NCBI RefSeq assembly: GCF_900188065.1
Contig: NZ_FZNQ01000002.1
Span: forward strand, 248,001 to 312,000
Source of the DNA: Halorubrum vacuolatum
Lineage (GTDB): Archaea > Halobacteriota > Halobacteria > Halobacteriales > Haloferacaceae
Length of the DNA: 64,000 nt
Reading direction: 5' to 3'
Shown here: positions 16,226 to 25,338 of the stretch, piece by piece
How positions within the stretch are numbered: the first letter of the stretch is position 1
How the letters are laid out: each line of letters opens with the position of its first letter
Program-made: the position numbers and the translations under genes
Notes under the pieces: model-generated
The model's database searches: none
Told to the model about the DNA's origin: nothing
The model's input: the letters and a program-made list of their open reading frames with translations, nothing else

Positions 16226-16267
16226 GCGGTCATTCGCAGCGATCACATTCGGAGCGATCACATTCGG
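16226..16267 (-). repeat. 15-bp tandem repeat next to the stop of a small membrane gene
   Basis: Two perfect copies of AGCGATCACATTCGG (16238-16252, 16253-16267) follow a degenerate copy starting at 16226. The array ends 6 bp from the stop codon of the minus-strand gene at 16274. Confidence 0.85.
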
Positions 16268-16273
16268 CGTGGG

Positions 16274-16468
16274 TTATTGGATCCGATCGAGGCTGTTGGC
16301 GATGGTTGTGAGGAGGTAGATTCCGGCGAGGGCGATACCAACCCAAAACCACGTGACGAGGGTCCCAACGTCGTCCGATACGCCACCGACGAAGATCCCG
16401 ATCGCGAGACAGCCTCCGAGGAGGGCCAATACCGGAACTCCGTGATTGGCGGGCGTGTTGGGGGACAT
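16274..16468 (-). CDS. Small two-helix membrane protein
   Basis: This is a 64-aa hypothetical protein. Two hydrophobic segments (VPVLALLGGCLAIGIFVGG and VTWFWVGIALAGIYLLTTI) are joined by a short acidic loop. No family is recognised. ATG 16468 (MSPNTPAN) is about 27 nt from an AT-rich promoter-like tract on the minus strand; a longer start at 16549 would add charged residues without a domain. A 15-bp tandem repeat sits just past the stop. Confidence 0.6.
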   Translation of the reverse strand: MSPNTPANHGVPVLALLGGCLAIGIFVGGVSDDVGTLVTWFWVGIALAGIYLLTTIANSLDRIQ

Positions 16469-16570
16469 ACCGTCGCGCTTGTTCACGTCGCTATTGACGT
16501 TTTTGTTCCGGAACGTCGACCTCCCCTCGAAGAAATACCGCGAATCCAAGATTCGCTGGCTTGACGAGCC

Positions 16571-17809
16571 TTATGGCTCGTCAAACAACTCCTCACCGTC
16601 GACCATATGCGCCTCGACGACGTCCATATCGAGGGTCAGACCGAGACCCGGCTTTTCAGGAATTTCGATGTATCCCTCCTCGATGACGTCCTCCTCGACG
16701 AGGTCTTCCCACCAGCCGAGTTCATACGAGTGGTACTCGACGGCGAGCGAGTTGGGGATCGCGGCACCGACGTGTGCGGCCGCCATCGTCGCGATCGGCG
16801 AGGAGACGTTGTGCATCGCAACGGGCACGTAGTACTGGTTGGCCACGTCGGCGATCTTTCGGGTCTCACGCATCCCGCCGACCTTCGGCAGGTCGGGCGC
16901 GATGATGTCGACCGCGCCGTTCTCGATGAGTCGCCGCTCTTCGGTGACACGATAGCGGTTCTCCCCGACGGCGATCGGCGTCGTCGTCGACTTCGTGACC
17001 TCCTCTTGCACCTGCAGGTTCTCAGGCGGCACGGGGTCCTCAAGCCACCAGACGTCGTACTCCTCCAACGCGGCCGCCAGGCGCTTCGCGGAGCCACCGG
17101 AGAACGTCCAGTGGCAGTCGAACGCGACGTCGGCCTCGTCTTTCACACGCTCGGTCACCTGCTCGACGATCTCGGCTTTATGTCGGATCTCGCCGGGGCG
17201 AAGGTGTCGGTTCGCGCGATCCTTCTCCAGCCCGCTCGGCACGTCGAGATCGAATTTCAACGCGTCATAGCCCAACTCGTGGACCACCCGCTCTGCCTCA
17301 TCGGCACACGCCTCAGGATCGGCTTCCTCCTCCGTATGACAGTCACAGTACACCCGCATGCGGTCTCGATATTTCCCACCGAGCAGCTGATACGCCGGGA
17401 CGTCGAGGATCTTCCCCGCGAGATCGTGCAGCGCGACCTCGATCCCCGAGATGGCGGTGACGGTGACGCCCTCGACGGAGCCCTCACCGGACATCTTCTG
17501 GATGAGGTGTTCATAGAGCCGGTCGATATCGAGCGGGTTCTCGCCGACCACGAACGGCTTCATCCGTTCGATGAGTTCGGGAACGCCAGCACCCCAGTAC
17601 GCCTCGCCGGTCCCCACGATCCCGACATCGGTGTACACACGAACCAACGTCCACGGGAAGTTTCCATCCACCATGGTCGTCTGCACGTCCGTGATCGCTA
17701 CGTCGCGTCGGCCCCCGCGAGCCCCGGTGACGCCCATCGTCTCTGCGGAGAGTTCCCGCATCGTATACTCCGCGTTCGGATCGTGTAACGACTCGTAATC
17801 CCGGCTCAT
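16571..17809 (-). CDS. gnaD: D-gluconate dehydratase-type enzyme (mandelate racemase/enolase superfamily)
   Basis: This 412-aa cytoplasmic Mg-dependent sugar-acid dehydratase begins MSRDYESLHDPNAEYTM. Visible active-site residues are the lysine region ALKFDLDV, metal Asp in VAFDCHWTFSGG, metal Glu in WWLEDPVPPEN and IAVGENRYR, and the catalytic His in AMHNVSSP. The sequence resembles the haloarchaeal gluconate dehydratase of the semiphosphorylative Entner-Doudoroff pathway as I recall it; xylonate or galactonate dehydratase activity cannot be excluded. No other sugar genes are adjacent. A TATA-like GTTTACTATG on the minus strand (17832-17841) is correctly spaced for the start at 17809. Confidence 0.8.
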   Translation of the reverse strand: MSRDYESLHDPNAEYTMRELSAETMGVTGARGGRRDVAITDVQTTMVDGNFPWTLVRVYTDVGIVGTGEAYWGAGVPELIERMKPFVVGENPLDIDRLYEHLIQKMSGEGSVEGVTVTAISGIEVALHDLAGKILDVPAYQLLGGKYRDRMRVYCDCHTEEEADPEACADEAERVVHELGYDALKFDLDVPSGLEKDRANRHLRPGEIRHKAEIVEQVTERVKDEADVAFDCHWTFSGGSAKRLAAALEEYDVWWLEDPVPPENLQVQEEVTKSTTTPIAVGENRYRVTEERRLIENGAVDIIAPDLPKVGGMRETRKIADVANQYYVPVAMHNVSSPIATMAAAHVGAAIPNSLAVEYHSYELGWWEDLVEEDVIEEGYIEIPEKPGLGLTLDMDVVEAHMVDGEELFDEP

Positions 17810-17867
17810 AGTGAGGACTTATTTCGAATCATAGTAAACATTTATGCTCGTCACCGGAGGCGGTTGC

Positions 17868-18980
17868 TCACGGAGCCCCGTCGGACGGCGGATCGCCGCG
17901 CGAGAACAGCCGTGACAGGTGCTCACGGGAGAAGAACGAGCTCGGTTCGTCCATGTGGACGCCGATCTCGCCCGAAAGCGCCCATAGACCGAGTCGTTGG
18001 ACCGGTTCCGGAAGCGAGTAGCAGCGGCGGATCGCCGCGCCGAGACGGATCTCGGTCGCTAACTCCTCGCGCCACCCCTGCTCATACGCCTCCAGCGAAC
18101 GTGGCTCCAGCGGATCGATCCGCTCCGCAGCGATGTCGGCTGCGGTCATCCCGTAGCGGATCCCGCCGCCCGTAAACGGCTTCGTCTGCGCGGCGGCGTC
18201 GCCGACGAGGAACGTGCGGTCGCTCGTCGTGCAGGTCGGCGGCCCCACCGGAATGGCGCCCGAACAGAACCGGTCGGTCGTGACGTCGTAGGTTTCCGTG
18301 AGCTGATCGAAGAGGACGTTCACGTCCTCGCCGGGCGGGGCGGCCAACCCGTATTCAACGCCGGCGTCCCCCCGTGGGATCCGCCACGCGAAGAAGGTCG
18401 GCGCAGTCAGGTGGACATCGACGAAGTCGCCGTGATCGGGCGACTCATCGAACGCTAACACCCCGTGAAGGGTCTCGGACGGCTCGCCCAGCCCGACTGA
18501 GCGTCTCACACGGGATGTCGGTCCGTCACAGCCGGCAACCAGCCGGCCGGTAAAGCTCTCCGTGCCGCCGTCGGGGACACGCACCTCCAGTTCGACGCGG
18601 TCGTCGTGCTCCGTCACATCGAGAACGGTGTGTTCCTCGCGGAGGTCAGCACCCGCCTCGCGGGCACAGCGCGCGAGCGTTCGGTCCAACGCCACGCGGT
18701 CGATCACGTTCGAGACCTCCTCGCGCTTATAAAACGGATAGGCTGTCGAGTCGGGGCCGCCGGTGTGGAATCGCGCGCCGAACACCCGGTTTTGCAGCAG
18801 CTCGTCGCGGGCATCGTCGGGGACGAACTCCCAGACGTCGGTGGAGACGTGTCCGGAGCAGGCGAGCGGCCTACCCACCTCACCGCCCTCTAATAAGAGT
18901 ACCTCGTGGCCTCGCTCCGCCGTTCGTCGGGCGAGCCGTGAACCCGCCGGCCCCGCGCCGACGACGACGATGTCGTACAT
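17868..18980 (-). CDS. Geranylgeranyl reductase-family FAD-dependent oxidoreductase
   Basis: This 370-aa flavoprotein has an N-terminal dinucleotide-binding motif (VVVGAGPAGSRLARR), a middle GCDGPTSRVRRSVG motif and the family FLVGDAAAQTKPFTGGGIRYGM box near residue 260. It probably reduces isoprenoid double bonds of archaeal lipids or of the menaquinone side chain. The window's menA makes the latter conceivable, but this is inference. The start MYDIVVVGAG is preferred over an in-frame ATG eight codons upstream. It is divergent from purD, with an ATATTG-type TATA on the minus strand about 25 nt upstream. Confidence 0.87.
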   Translation of the reverse strand: MYDIVVVGAGPAGSRLARRTAERGHEVLLLEGGEVGRPLACSGHVSTDVWEFVPDDARDELLQNRVFGARFHTGGPDSTAYPFYKREEVSNVIDRVALDRTLARCAREAGADLREEHTVLDVTEHDDRVELEVRVPDGGTESFTGRLVAGCDGPTSRVRRSVGLGEPSETLHGVLAFDESPDHGDFVDVHLTAPTFFAWRIPRGDAGVEYGLAAPPGEDVNVLFDQLTETYDVTTDRFCSGAIPVGPPTCTTSDRTFLVGDAAAQTKPFTGGGIRYGMTAADIAAERIDPLEPRSLEAYEQGWREELATEIRLGAAIRRCYSLPEPVQRLGLWALSGEIGVHMDEPSSFFSREHLSRLFSRGDPPSDGAP

Positions 18981-19073
18981 GTCCAAACTGATCGGCCCGC
19001 ACAATATAAGGACACTCGATCAGGAACGACGGAGACGGTAAGCTTTAGGCGGCTATGCGCGCTCGGGTCGCGT

Positions 19074-20357
19074 ATGACGGAGACCGTACTACTCGTGGGC
19101 GGCGGCGGTCGAGAACACGCCATCGCCCGGTCGCTCGCGGACGACTGCGATCTGTACGCCTGTGCGAGCAACCGAAACCCCGGTATCCGAAGCCTCACGG
19201 ACGGCTTCGAGGTCATCGACGAGACGGACGCCCGATCGATCGTCGACTTCGCTGACGACGTCGGCGCGATGCTGGCGGTGATCGGACCGGAAGCCGCACT
19301 CGCGGCGGGCGTGGCGGACGCCCTCGACGATGCCGACGTCTATACCTTCGGTCCCCGCGAATCAGAGGCGCGCGTGGAGACCGACAAGGCGTACCAGCGA
19401 CGATTCATGCGGGACGCCGACATCCCCGGCTGCCCCGACTTCGAGACGTTCGACGACATGGAGGCCGCCTGTGCGTATATCGATTCGTATGACGACGACC
19501 TCGCGGTGAAGCCCGCCGGATTGACCGGCGGAAAGGGCGTGAAGGTGATCGGCGATCAGGTGACGCCCGAGGAAGCGAAGACGTACCTCCGCGAATCGGA
19601 TTACGACCGCGTCGTTCTGGAGGAGCGCCTCGTCGGCGAGGAGTTCACCATTCAGGCGTTCGTCGCAAACGGCGAGTATCGGCTGACACCCGCCGTGCAG
19701 GACCACAAGCGGGCGTATGTGGGAGATGACGGTCCCAACACCGGCGGAATGGGATCGTACACGGACACGACCGATCACCTGCCCTTCATGACCCCCGACG
19801 ACTACGACGCCGCAGCGAAGGTGATCGACGCCGTCGTTGACGCCCTGCCGGGGTACAAGGGGATCCTGTACGGACAGTTCATGCTCACCGCCGAGGGGCC
19901 GAAGGTGATCGAGTTCAACGCGCGCTTCGGCGACCCCGAAGCGATGAACACGCTCCCGGCGCTTGAGACCCCATTTATTGAGGTGTTGACCGCCGCTCGC
20001 GACGGAGATCCACTCCCGTCGCTGGCGTTTTCCGGCGAGGCCACGGTGTGTAAGTACGCGGTTCCGGACGGCTATCCGACGGACCCTGATTCGGGGGCCC
20101 GCATTACCGTCGATGAGGAAACCGTCGGCGACGCGCTCCTCTTCTATGCGAGCGTCGACGAGCGTGAGGACGGGCTCTATACGACGACGTCACGGGCGTT
20201 CGCCGTCGTTGGGATGGGCGAGTTGATCGCGGCTGCCGAGGAACGGGCGGAGGCGGCGCTCGCGGCCGCGGGAGACGGCGTCAGGATCCGACACGACATC
20301 GGGAAGCCGGATCTCGTCCAAAGCCGGATCGACCACATGGACGAGATCCGCCGCTGA
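19074..20357 (+). CDS. purD: Phosphoribosylamine-glycine ligase (GARS)
   Basis: This 427-aa ATP-grasp enzyme is the second step of de novo purine synthesis, joining glycine to phosphoribosylamine. It starts MTETVLLVGGGGREHAI, the PurD N-domain glycine motif. The ATP-grasp segment VKPAGLTGGKGVKVI follows, then QDHKRAYVGDDGPNTGGMGSYT and the metal-binding EFNARFGDPEAMNTLP. It is a single gene with a CTTTAGG-type TATA about 29 nt upstream. Other purine genes in the window (purA, hpt) are far away. Confidence 0.97.
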   Translation: MTETVLLVGGGGREHAIARSLADDCDLYACASNRNPGIRSLTDGFEVIDETDARSIVDFADDVGAMLAVIGPEAALAAGVADALDDADVYTFGPRESEARVETDKAYQRRFMRDADIPGCPDFETFDDMEAACAYIDSYDDDLAVKPAGLTGGKGVKVIGDQVTPEEAKTYLRESDYDRVVLEERLVGEEFTIQAFVANGEYRLTPAVQDHKRAYVGDDGPNTGGMGSYTDTTDHLPFMTPDDYDAAAKVIDAVVDALPGYKGILYGQFMLTAEGPKVIEFNARFGDPEAMNTLPALETPFIEVLTAARDGDPLPSLAFSGEATVCKYAVPDGYPTDPDSGARITVDEETVGDALLFYASVDEREDGLYTTTSRAFAVVGMGELIAAAEERAEAALAAAGDGVRIRHDIGKPDLVQSRIDHMDEIRR

Positions 20358-20556
20358 AGCGGGAGACGGGAACTGTCGGTGAGCCGGCTTCGGCACGAAT
20401 GACCGATAACGCCGAAGACGATCCGGGGTTGTTCCCATGTTGATTGCGAACAGGCGATGATGGAACCGATCCGCGTCAATCGATCCGCGTCGGGTCACCG
20501 CACGACCGCCTCGCCCGATCGCGGGCAACAACTCAGGGCATACCCTGGGGTGGAGC

Positions 20557-20580
20557 CGTCACCCTTGAAAAAGTGTGACG
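20557..20580. promoter_or_regulatory. CGTCAC-N12-GTGACG inverted repeat upstream of the acyltransferase promoter
   Basis: Perfect 6-bp arms end 6 bp before the TATA box at 20587, in the position of an activator or BRE-proximal repressor site. A second small palindrome, CAGGG-CATA-CCCTG, lies about 20 bp further upstream. Confidence 0.35.
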
Positions 20581-20586
20581 CCGACG

Positions 20587-20595
20587 TTTATATCC
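20587..20595 (+). promoter_or_regulatory. TATA box of the acyltransferase gene
   Basis: TTTATATCC is centred about 27 nt before the GTG at 20618. The spacing supports a leaderless GTG start. Confidence 0.6.
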
Positions 20596-20617
20596 GGATA
20601 GGGCGAAGCGATACGGT

Positions 20618-21142
20618 GTGACGGATGAACGAGTCAACTCCGAACCTCGGCGGGAGCGATTAGCGCGCCATACGACACCCGGTCGTCGAAACTCGCTCTG
20701 GTCGTGGCCGACGGCGAAATCGCCGCTCACGATCGTCCGCAACTACATCGTGATCGTGCTCGCGCGGATCAGCCCCAGTCTCCGGCTGAAAAACTGGCTG
20801 TTGGGTCGGATCGGCGTCACCGTCGGAGCGGGGGTCGCTTGGGGGCTCGAATCGACGCCGGACGTCTTCTGGCCGGAGCGGATCACCGTCGGCGACGACG
20901 CCATTATCGGGTACGACGCAACGCTGCTCTGTCATGAGTTCCTCCAGGACGAGTATCGTCTCGGCGACGTCGTGGTCGGCGAACGGGCGATGATCGGCGC
21001 GGGCGCCATCGTCTTACCCGGGGTCCAGATCGGGGAGGGTGCCCGGGTCGCCGCGAACTCGCTCGTCGCCGAGGACGTCCCGCCGAACACGACGGTGGCT
21101 GGCGTTCCCGCGGAGGTCGTCTCCCGGGCGGACTCAGAGTGA
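20618..21142 (+). CDS. Hexapeptide-repeat (left-handed beta-helix) acyltransferase
   Basis: This 174-aa protein has a GTG start. A charged N-terminus and one amphipathic or membrane-touching helix (IVRNYIVIVLARISP, about 45-60) precede hexapeptide repeats from about residue 85: ITVGDDAIIGYDATL, LGDVVVGERAMIGAGAIVLPGVQIGEG and VAANSLVAEDVPPNTTVAGVPAE. The pattern is that of LacA/maltose-type O-acetyltransferases, with a likely acetyl-CoA donor and unknown acceptor. A His in the active position (CHEF) is visible. Confidence 0.82.
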   Translation: MTDERVNSEPRRERLARHTTPGRRNSLWSWPTAKSPLTIVRNYIVIVLARISPSLRLKNWLLGRIGVTVGAGVAWGLESTPDVFWPERITVGDDAIIGYDATLLCHEFLQDEYRLGDVVVGERAMIGAGAIVLPGVQIGEGARVAANSLVAEDVPPNTTVAGVPAEVVSRADSE

Positions 21143-21187
21143 GCGTGCCGTGCGAAGCCGCCGTCGACGGGCTCGTGGACTCGGCGT

Positions 21188-21841
21188 TCAGCCGAACGCG
21201 ACGTAGAGCTGTCCGGCGCCGGCGAGGGCGATCAGGATCCCGGAGAGCCGGACGAACCGTTCGACACCGCCGGCGACCCGTCCGGCGGCGAGCCGGTGGC
21301 CCATCGCGGTGGTGACCGTCGCCGCGAGCATGAGGGTGGCGAACGCGCCGGCGTAGCTCCCGACAACGAGAAACGCTTCGCCGGGGGCAAACGAGAGCGA
21401 CTGCAGGACGATGGCGAGAAAGAGCGGAAAGACGCATGCGGTCGCAGCGATCGCGTAGACGGCTCCGAAGACGACGAAGCCGAGGACGCTCGACCGCCGC
21501 CGTGGGAGCGCGACGTGAAGCGGCAGGGATCCACGGGAGAGGACGATGATTCCGAGTACGATGAGCGCGACGCCGACGACCGCCTCGACGGTTGGGAGGA
21601 TCGCCCCCAGCGACTGGCCGACGGCGACCGTGATCGCGATGCCGACCGCAAAGACGGCCATGACCCCAACGGTGGCGGCGAGTCCCCGGGCGACGACCCC
21701 GGCGTTCGAGGGGCGCTCGTCGCCAGTTGCGGCCACGTAGTAGCCGACATAGCCGGGGAGGAGCGCATATGCACACGGCGCGAAGAACGTGGCGACGCCC
21801 GCGCCGACCGCGAACGCCACGCTTGAACCGACGCCCGTCAT
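21188..21841 (-). CDS. CcdA-type cytochrome c biogenesis / thiol-disulfide membrane protein
   Basis: This 217-aa protein has six hydrophobic helices. The paired motifs of the CcdA/DsbD-beta family are present: FFAPCAYALLPGYVGYY in helix 1 and ATACVFPLFLAIVLQ in helix 4, giving the redox Cys pair that carries electrons across the membrane to extracytoplasmic thioredoxin-like proteins. A possible partner is a DsbA-like lipoprotein such as the one at the left edge of the window, but they are not adjacent. ATG 21841 begins just before the first helix. Confidence 0.88.
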   Translation of the reverse strand: MTGVGSSVAFAVGAGVATFFAPCAYALLPGYVGYYVAATGDERPSNAGVVARGLAATVGVMAVFAVGIAITVAVGQSLGAILPTVEAVVGVALIVLGIIVLSRGSLPLHVALPRRRSSVLGFVVFGAVYAIAATACVFPLFLAIVLQSLSFAPGEAFLVVGSYAGAFATLMLAATVTTAMGHRLAAGRVAGGVERFVRLSGILIALAGAGQLYVAFG

Positions 21842-21990
21842 GGACCGAACCACCTCACACGGATTTCCAACCGGCCGGTCACGGCGCGGGTCGGCCGAGC
21901 GCTCCAATGTCGACCCATTGCTCGACGCACGAACGAACCGAGGCCCCAGTCGGTCGCCGAGTCGGATCCCTTTCGTGACGGAGGTGGGGT

Positions 21991-22013
21991 AAACCGCACG
22001 ATAAGTGGGGTTT
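21991..22013. promoter_or_regulatory. Imperfect 9-bp inverted repeat upstream of thrS
   Basis: AAACCGCAC-GATAA-GTGGGGTTT has one mismatch in nine pairs. It lies in the 266-bp gap between the divergent ccdA-like gene and thrS, about 95 bp before the thrS start. Confidence 0.35.
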
Positions 22014-22107
22014 GCGATAGCGACCGATAAACCTGTCCGGCGTTCTCACCGACACGGAGTCCCGTCATCAAACAACACTTATGCCGCTCGTCCGGCTTTC
22101 CGGTGAT

Positions 22108-24051
22108 ATGAGCGAGACCGACGCGCAGGCCGAAGTGACGGTCGTCCTCCCGGACGGGTCAGAACTCTCCGTTCCATCGGGTTCGACCGTCGAGGACGTC
22201 GCGTACGAGATCGGCCCCGGCCTCGGACGCGACACGGTTGCGGGGAAGATCGATGGGGAACTCGTCGAGCGGCACGCCACCGTCCACGACGGTGCACGGA
22301 TCGAGATCGTCACTGACCAGAGCGACGAGTATCTTCAGGTGCTTCGTCACTCCGCCGCACACGTCTTCGCACAGGCGCTCCAGCGGCTGTTCCCGGAGGC
22401 GACGCTGACGATCGGGCCGTACACCGACGAGGGGTTCTACTACGACGTGACCGACGTCGACCTTGACGAGGACGACCTCCGCGAGATCGAATCGGAGATG
22501 GACGCGATCATCGAGGCGGACTACGACATCGAACGCGTCGTTCGGTCCCGTGAGGACGCCCTCGAAATATACGCGGACAACGAATTCAAACGCGAGATCC
22601 TCGACGAGGAGGCGGCCGGCGAGGAGGTCACCTTTTATAAACAGGACGGCTGGCAGGACCTCTGTCGGGGGCCACATGTCGAATCGACCGGCGAGGTCGG
22701 CGCGGCGAAGCTGCTCGAGGTGTCTGCAGCCTACTGGCGCGGCGACGAAGAGAACGAAACCCTCACGCGGGTGTACGGGACGGCGTTCGCCTCCGAAGCC
22801 GACCTCGAGGAGTATCTCGACCTCCGCGAGCAGGCGAAAGAGCGCGATCATCGAAAGATCGGCCAGGAGATGAACCTCTTTTCGATCCCGACGGTGACGG
22901 GGCCGGGGCTGCCGTTATATCACCCGCCGGGCAAGACAGTCCTCCGCGAGCTGTCCGACTTCGCGAACGAGCTGAACCGCGAGCACGGCTACGAGGAGGT
23001 CGAGACGCCACATCTCTTCCGGACGGAGCTGTGGAAACAGTCGGGCCATTACGACAACTACCACGACGACATGTTCATCCTCGACGTCAACGACGAGGAG
23101 TACGGCCTGAAGCCCATGAACTGTCCGGGCCACGCGACGATCTTCGATCAGCAGTCGTGGTCCTACCGCGATCTGCCGAAACGCTACTTCGAGAACGGGA
23201 AGGTCTACCGGAAGGAGCAGCGTGGAGAGCTCTCGGGACTCTCCCGCGTCTGGTCGTTCACCATCGACGACGGGCACCTGTTCGTCCGGCCGGATCAGAT
23301 CCGCGCGGAGATCGAGTCGGTGATCGAGATGATCTTCGAGGTCGTCGAGACGCTCGGATTGGAAGTCGACGTCGCGCTCGCGACGCGCCCGGAGAAGTCC
23401 GTCGGCGGTGACGAGATCTGGGAAACCGCGGAGGAACAGCTCCGGGAGGTGTTGGAGTCCGGCGGCTACGACTACGACATCGAGCCGGGCGATGGCGCCT
23501 TTTATGGCCCGAAGATCGATTTCGGCTTCGAGGACGCGCTCGGGCGGGTCTGGGACGGCCCGACCGTCCAGCTCGATTTCAACATGCCGGAGCGGTTCGA
23601 GCTGACATACACGGGCGAGGACAACGAGGAACACCGTCCGGTGATGATCCACCGCGCGCTCTACGGGAGCTACGAACGCTTCTTTATGGTGCTCATCGAG
23701 CACTTCGACGGCAACTTCCCGCCATGGCTCGCGCCCGAACAGGTCCGTGTCCTTCCGATCTCGGATGCGACGCTCGGCTACGCACACCGCGTCCGTAACG
23801 CGCTCACCGAGGCCGGGATCCGCGCGGAGGTCGAGGACCGCGACTGGACGATCGGGCGAAAGATCCGCCAGGGACACGACGATCGGCTGCCGTACATGGT
23901 CATCGTCGGCGATGACGAGGCGGAAGCTGGTACCGTCTCCGTACGGGACCGGTTCGAAAACCAGCAGTCGGACGTCGACCTCGACGAGTTCGTCGACCAT
24001 CTCGTCACGGAGTACGAACAGCGACGGACGGAGCCGACGTTTATCCACTGA
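22108..24051 (+). CDS. thrS: Threonyl-tRNA synthetase, bacterial-type
   Basis: This is a 647-aa class II synthetase. In order it has a TGS domain (about 10-70), the second additional editing domain with [11 protein letters not shown] and CRGPHV, the catalytic core ([35 protein letters not shown] as motif 3) and a C-terminal anticodon-binding domain ([17 protein letters not shown]). The N-terminal editing half is the bacterial/eukaryotic HxxxH type and not the archaeal D-aminoacyl-deacylase type, so the gene was probably acquired from bacteria by an ancestor. ATG 22108 is about 28 nt after a CACTTATG tract, supporting it over the ATG at 22081. Confidence 0.96.
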   Translation: MSETDAQAEVTVVLPDGSELSVPSGSTVEDVAYEIGPGLGRDTVAGKIDGELVERHATVHDGARIEIVTDQSDEYLQVLRHSAAHVFAQALQRLFPEATLTIGPYTDEGFYYDVTDVDLDEDDLREIESEMDAIIEADYDIERVVRSREDALEIYADNEFKREILDEEAAGEEVTFYKQDGWQDLCRGPHVESTGEVGAAKLLEVSAAYWRGDEENETLTRVYGTAFASEADLEEYLDLREQAKERDHRKIGQEMNLFSIPTVTGPGLPLYHPPGKTVLRELSDFANELNREHGYEEVETPHLFRTELWKQSGHYDNYHDDMFILDVNDEEYGLKPMNCPGHATIFDQQSWSYRDLPKRYFENGKVYRKEQRGELSGLSRVWSFTIDDGHLFVRPDQIRAEIESVIEMIFEVVETLGLEVDVALATRPEKSVGGDEIWETAEEQLREVLESGGYDYDIEPGDGAFYGPKIDFGFEDALGRVWDGPTVQLDFNMPERFELTYTGEDNEEHRPVMIHRALYGSYERFFMVLIEHFDGNFPPWLAPEQVRVLPISDATLGYAHRVRNALTEAGIRAEVEDRDWTIGRKIRQGHDDRLPYMVIVGDDEAEAGTVSVRDRFENQQSDVDLDEFVDHLVTEYEQRRTEPTFIH

Positions 24052-24060
24052 GCCCAGCGA

Positions 24061-24098
24061 GGTGACCCCTACTGGGTCGCCCCTTTCGCCGTGTTTTT
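24061..24098 (+). terminator. Hairpin plus T-run after thrS
   Basis: GGTGACCC (24061-24068) pairs with GGGTCGCC (24074-24081) with one G-U, loop CTACT. It is followed by CCTTT and a T5 run at 24094-24098. The T-run also overlaps the promoter region of the next gene. Confidence 0.5.
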
Positions 24099-24123
24099 CA
24101 TGACCGAATCGGTAGTGCTGAGC

Positions 24124-25296
24124 ATGAGCGAAACACCTGAGCTGTCGTCGCAAGGGCCAGCGGCGCCCGCAGTGAGCGAGTTGAATCCGCCCGACAGAAC
24201 GCTGATGGGCCCCGGACCCAGCGACGTTCACCCGCGTGTGTTGCGGGCGATGAGCACCCCCCTCGTCGGGCACCTCGACCCCACCTTCATCGAGGTGATG
24301 AACGAGGTGCAGGAGCTGCTTCGGTACACGTTCCGGACGGATAACCGGTGGACGATCCCGGTCTCGGGAACCGGCTCCGCCTCGATGGAGGCGGCGATCG
24401 GGAACGTCGTCGAACCGGGCGACACCATGCTCGTCCCGACGAACGGCTACTTCGGCGGCCGAATGGCCTCGATGGCTCGGCGGGCCGGCGGCGAGGTCGT
24501 CGAGGTCGACGCGCCGTGGGGCGAGCCGCTCGACCCCGCCGACGTCGAACGGGCGTTCGAAAGACACGATCCGGACGTGTTCGGATTCGTGCACGCCGAG
24601 ACCTCCACGGGCGTCCTCCAGCCCGAGGTCCCGACGCTCACCGACATCGCCCACGAACACGGCGCGTACGTCATCGCCGACTGTGTCACCTCCCTCGGTG
24701 GCGTCGAGATGCGCGTCGACGAGTGGGACATCGACGTCGCCTACTCCGGGCCCCAGAAGTGTCTCTCCTGCCCGCCGGGTGCGAGCCCGTTGACGCTCAA
24801 CGATCGGACGATGGAGAAGGTGCTCTCACGGGAGGAGGAGCCACGGTCGTGGTATCTCGACCTCTCGCTTCTGGAGGGCTACTGGGGGGAGGAGCGGGCC
24901 TATCACCACACGGCGCCGATCACGAACGTCTACGCGATCCGGGAGGCGCTCCGGCTCGTCGCCGAGGAGGGGATCGAAGACCGCTGGGCGCGACACCGCG
25001 AGGTCGCCGGCGATCTCAAAGCCGGCCTGCGAGCGCTCGGATTGGAGATGAACGCCCCGGACGACTACTGGCTGCCGAGCCTGAACGCCGTCCGTGTCCC
25101 CGACGGCGTGGACGACGGCGCGGTGATCGAGTACCTGCTCGCGGAGTACGACCTCGAGATCGCCTCGGGCCTCGGTGACCTCGCGGGCGACATCTGGCGG
25201 ATCGGCTGTATGGGCTATTCGGCGCGCCCGAAGAACGTCGAGTTCCTCCTCGCCGCGCTCGAGGAGGCGTTGTCGGCACAGGGATACGAAGGGTAG
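24124..25296 (+). CDS. Class V aminotransferase (alanine-glyoxylate/serine-pyruvate type)
   Basis: This 390-aa PLP enzyme contains LMGPGPSDVHPRVLRAM at the start of the fold, SGTGSASMEAAIGNVVEPGD (phosphate site), VHAETSTGVLQP, VIADCVTSLGGVEMRVD with the PLP-stacking Asp, and SGPQKCLSCPPG with the Schiff-base Lys. IWRIGCMGYSARPKNVEF near the C-terminus is a family hallmark. It likely transaminates glyoxylate or hydroxypyruvate with alanine or serine. ATG 24124 is preferred over 24091 because the T-rich tract at 24091-24098 is the probable TATA. Confidence 0.92.
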   Translation: MSETPELSSQGPAAPAVSELNPPDRTLMGPGPSDVHPRVLRAMSTPLVGHLDPTFIEVMNEVQELLRYTFRTDNRWTIPVSGTGSASMEAAIGNVVEPGDTMLVPTNGYFGGRMASMARRAGGEVVEVDAPWGEPLDPADVERAFERHDPDVFGFVHAETSTGVLQPEVPTLTDIAHEHGAYVIADCVTSLGGVEMRVDEWDIDVAYSGPQKCLSCPPGASPLTLNDRTMEKVLSREEEPRSWYLDLSLLEGYWGEERAYHHTAPITNVYAIREALRLVAEEGIEDRWARHREVAGDLKAGLRALGLEMNAPDDYWLPSLNAVRVPDGVDDGAVIEYLLAEYDLEIASGLGDLAGDIWRIGCMGYSARPKNVEFLLAALEEALSAQGYEG

Positions 25297-25338
25297 GCGA
25301 AAAGCGACCGGACGGAACGGTGTGAGCGCCGGACGCGT

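Noticed and set aside
16063-16311. An 82-codon + strand frame with an R-S-H-S repeat
   Set aside because: The peptide repeat is only the translation of the 15-bp DNA repeat, the frame runs through the hairpin, and it overlaps a membrane gene on the other strand.
22915-24660. A 581-codon minus-strand frame across thrS and the aminotransferase
   Set aside because: It covers two well-supported genes on the other strand and has no domain of its own.
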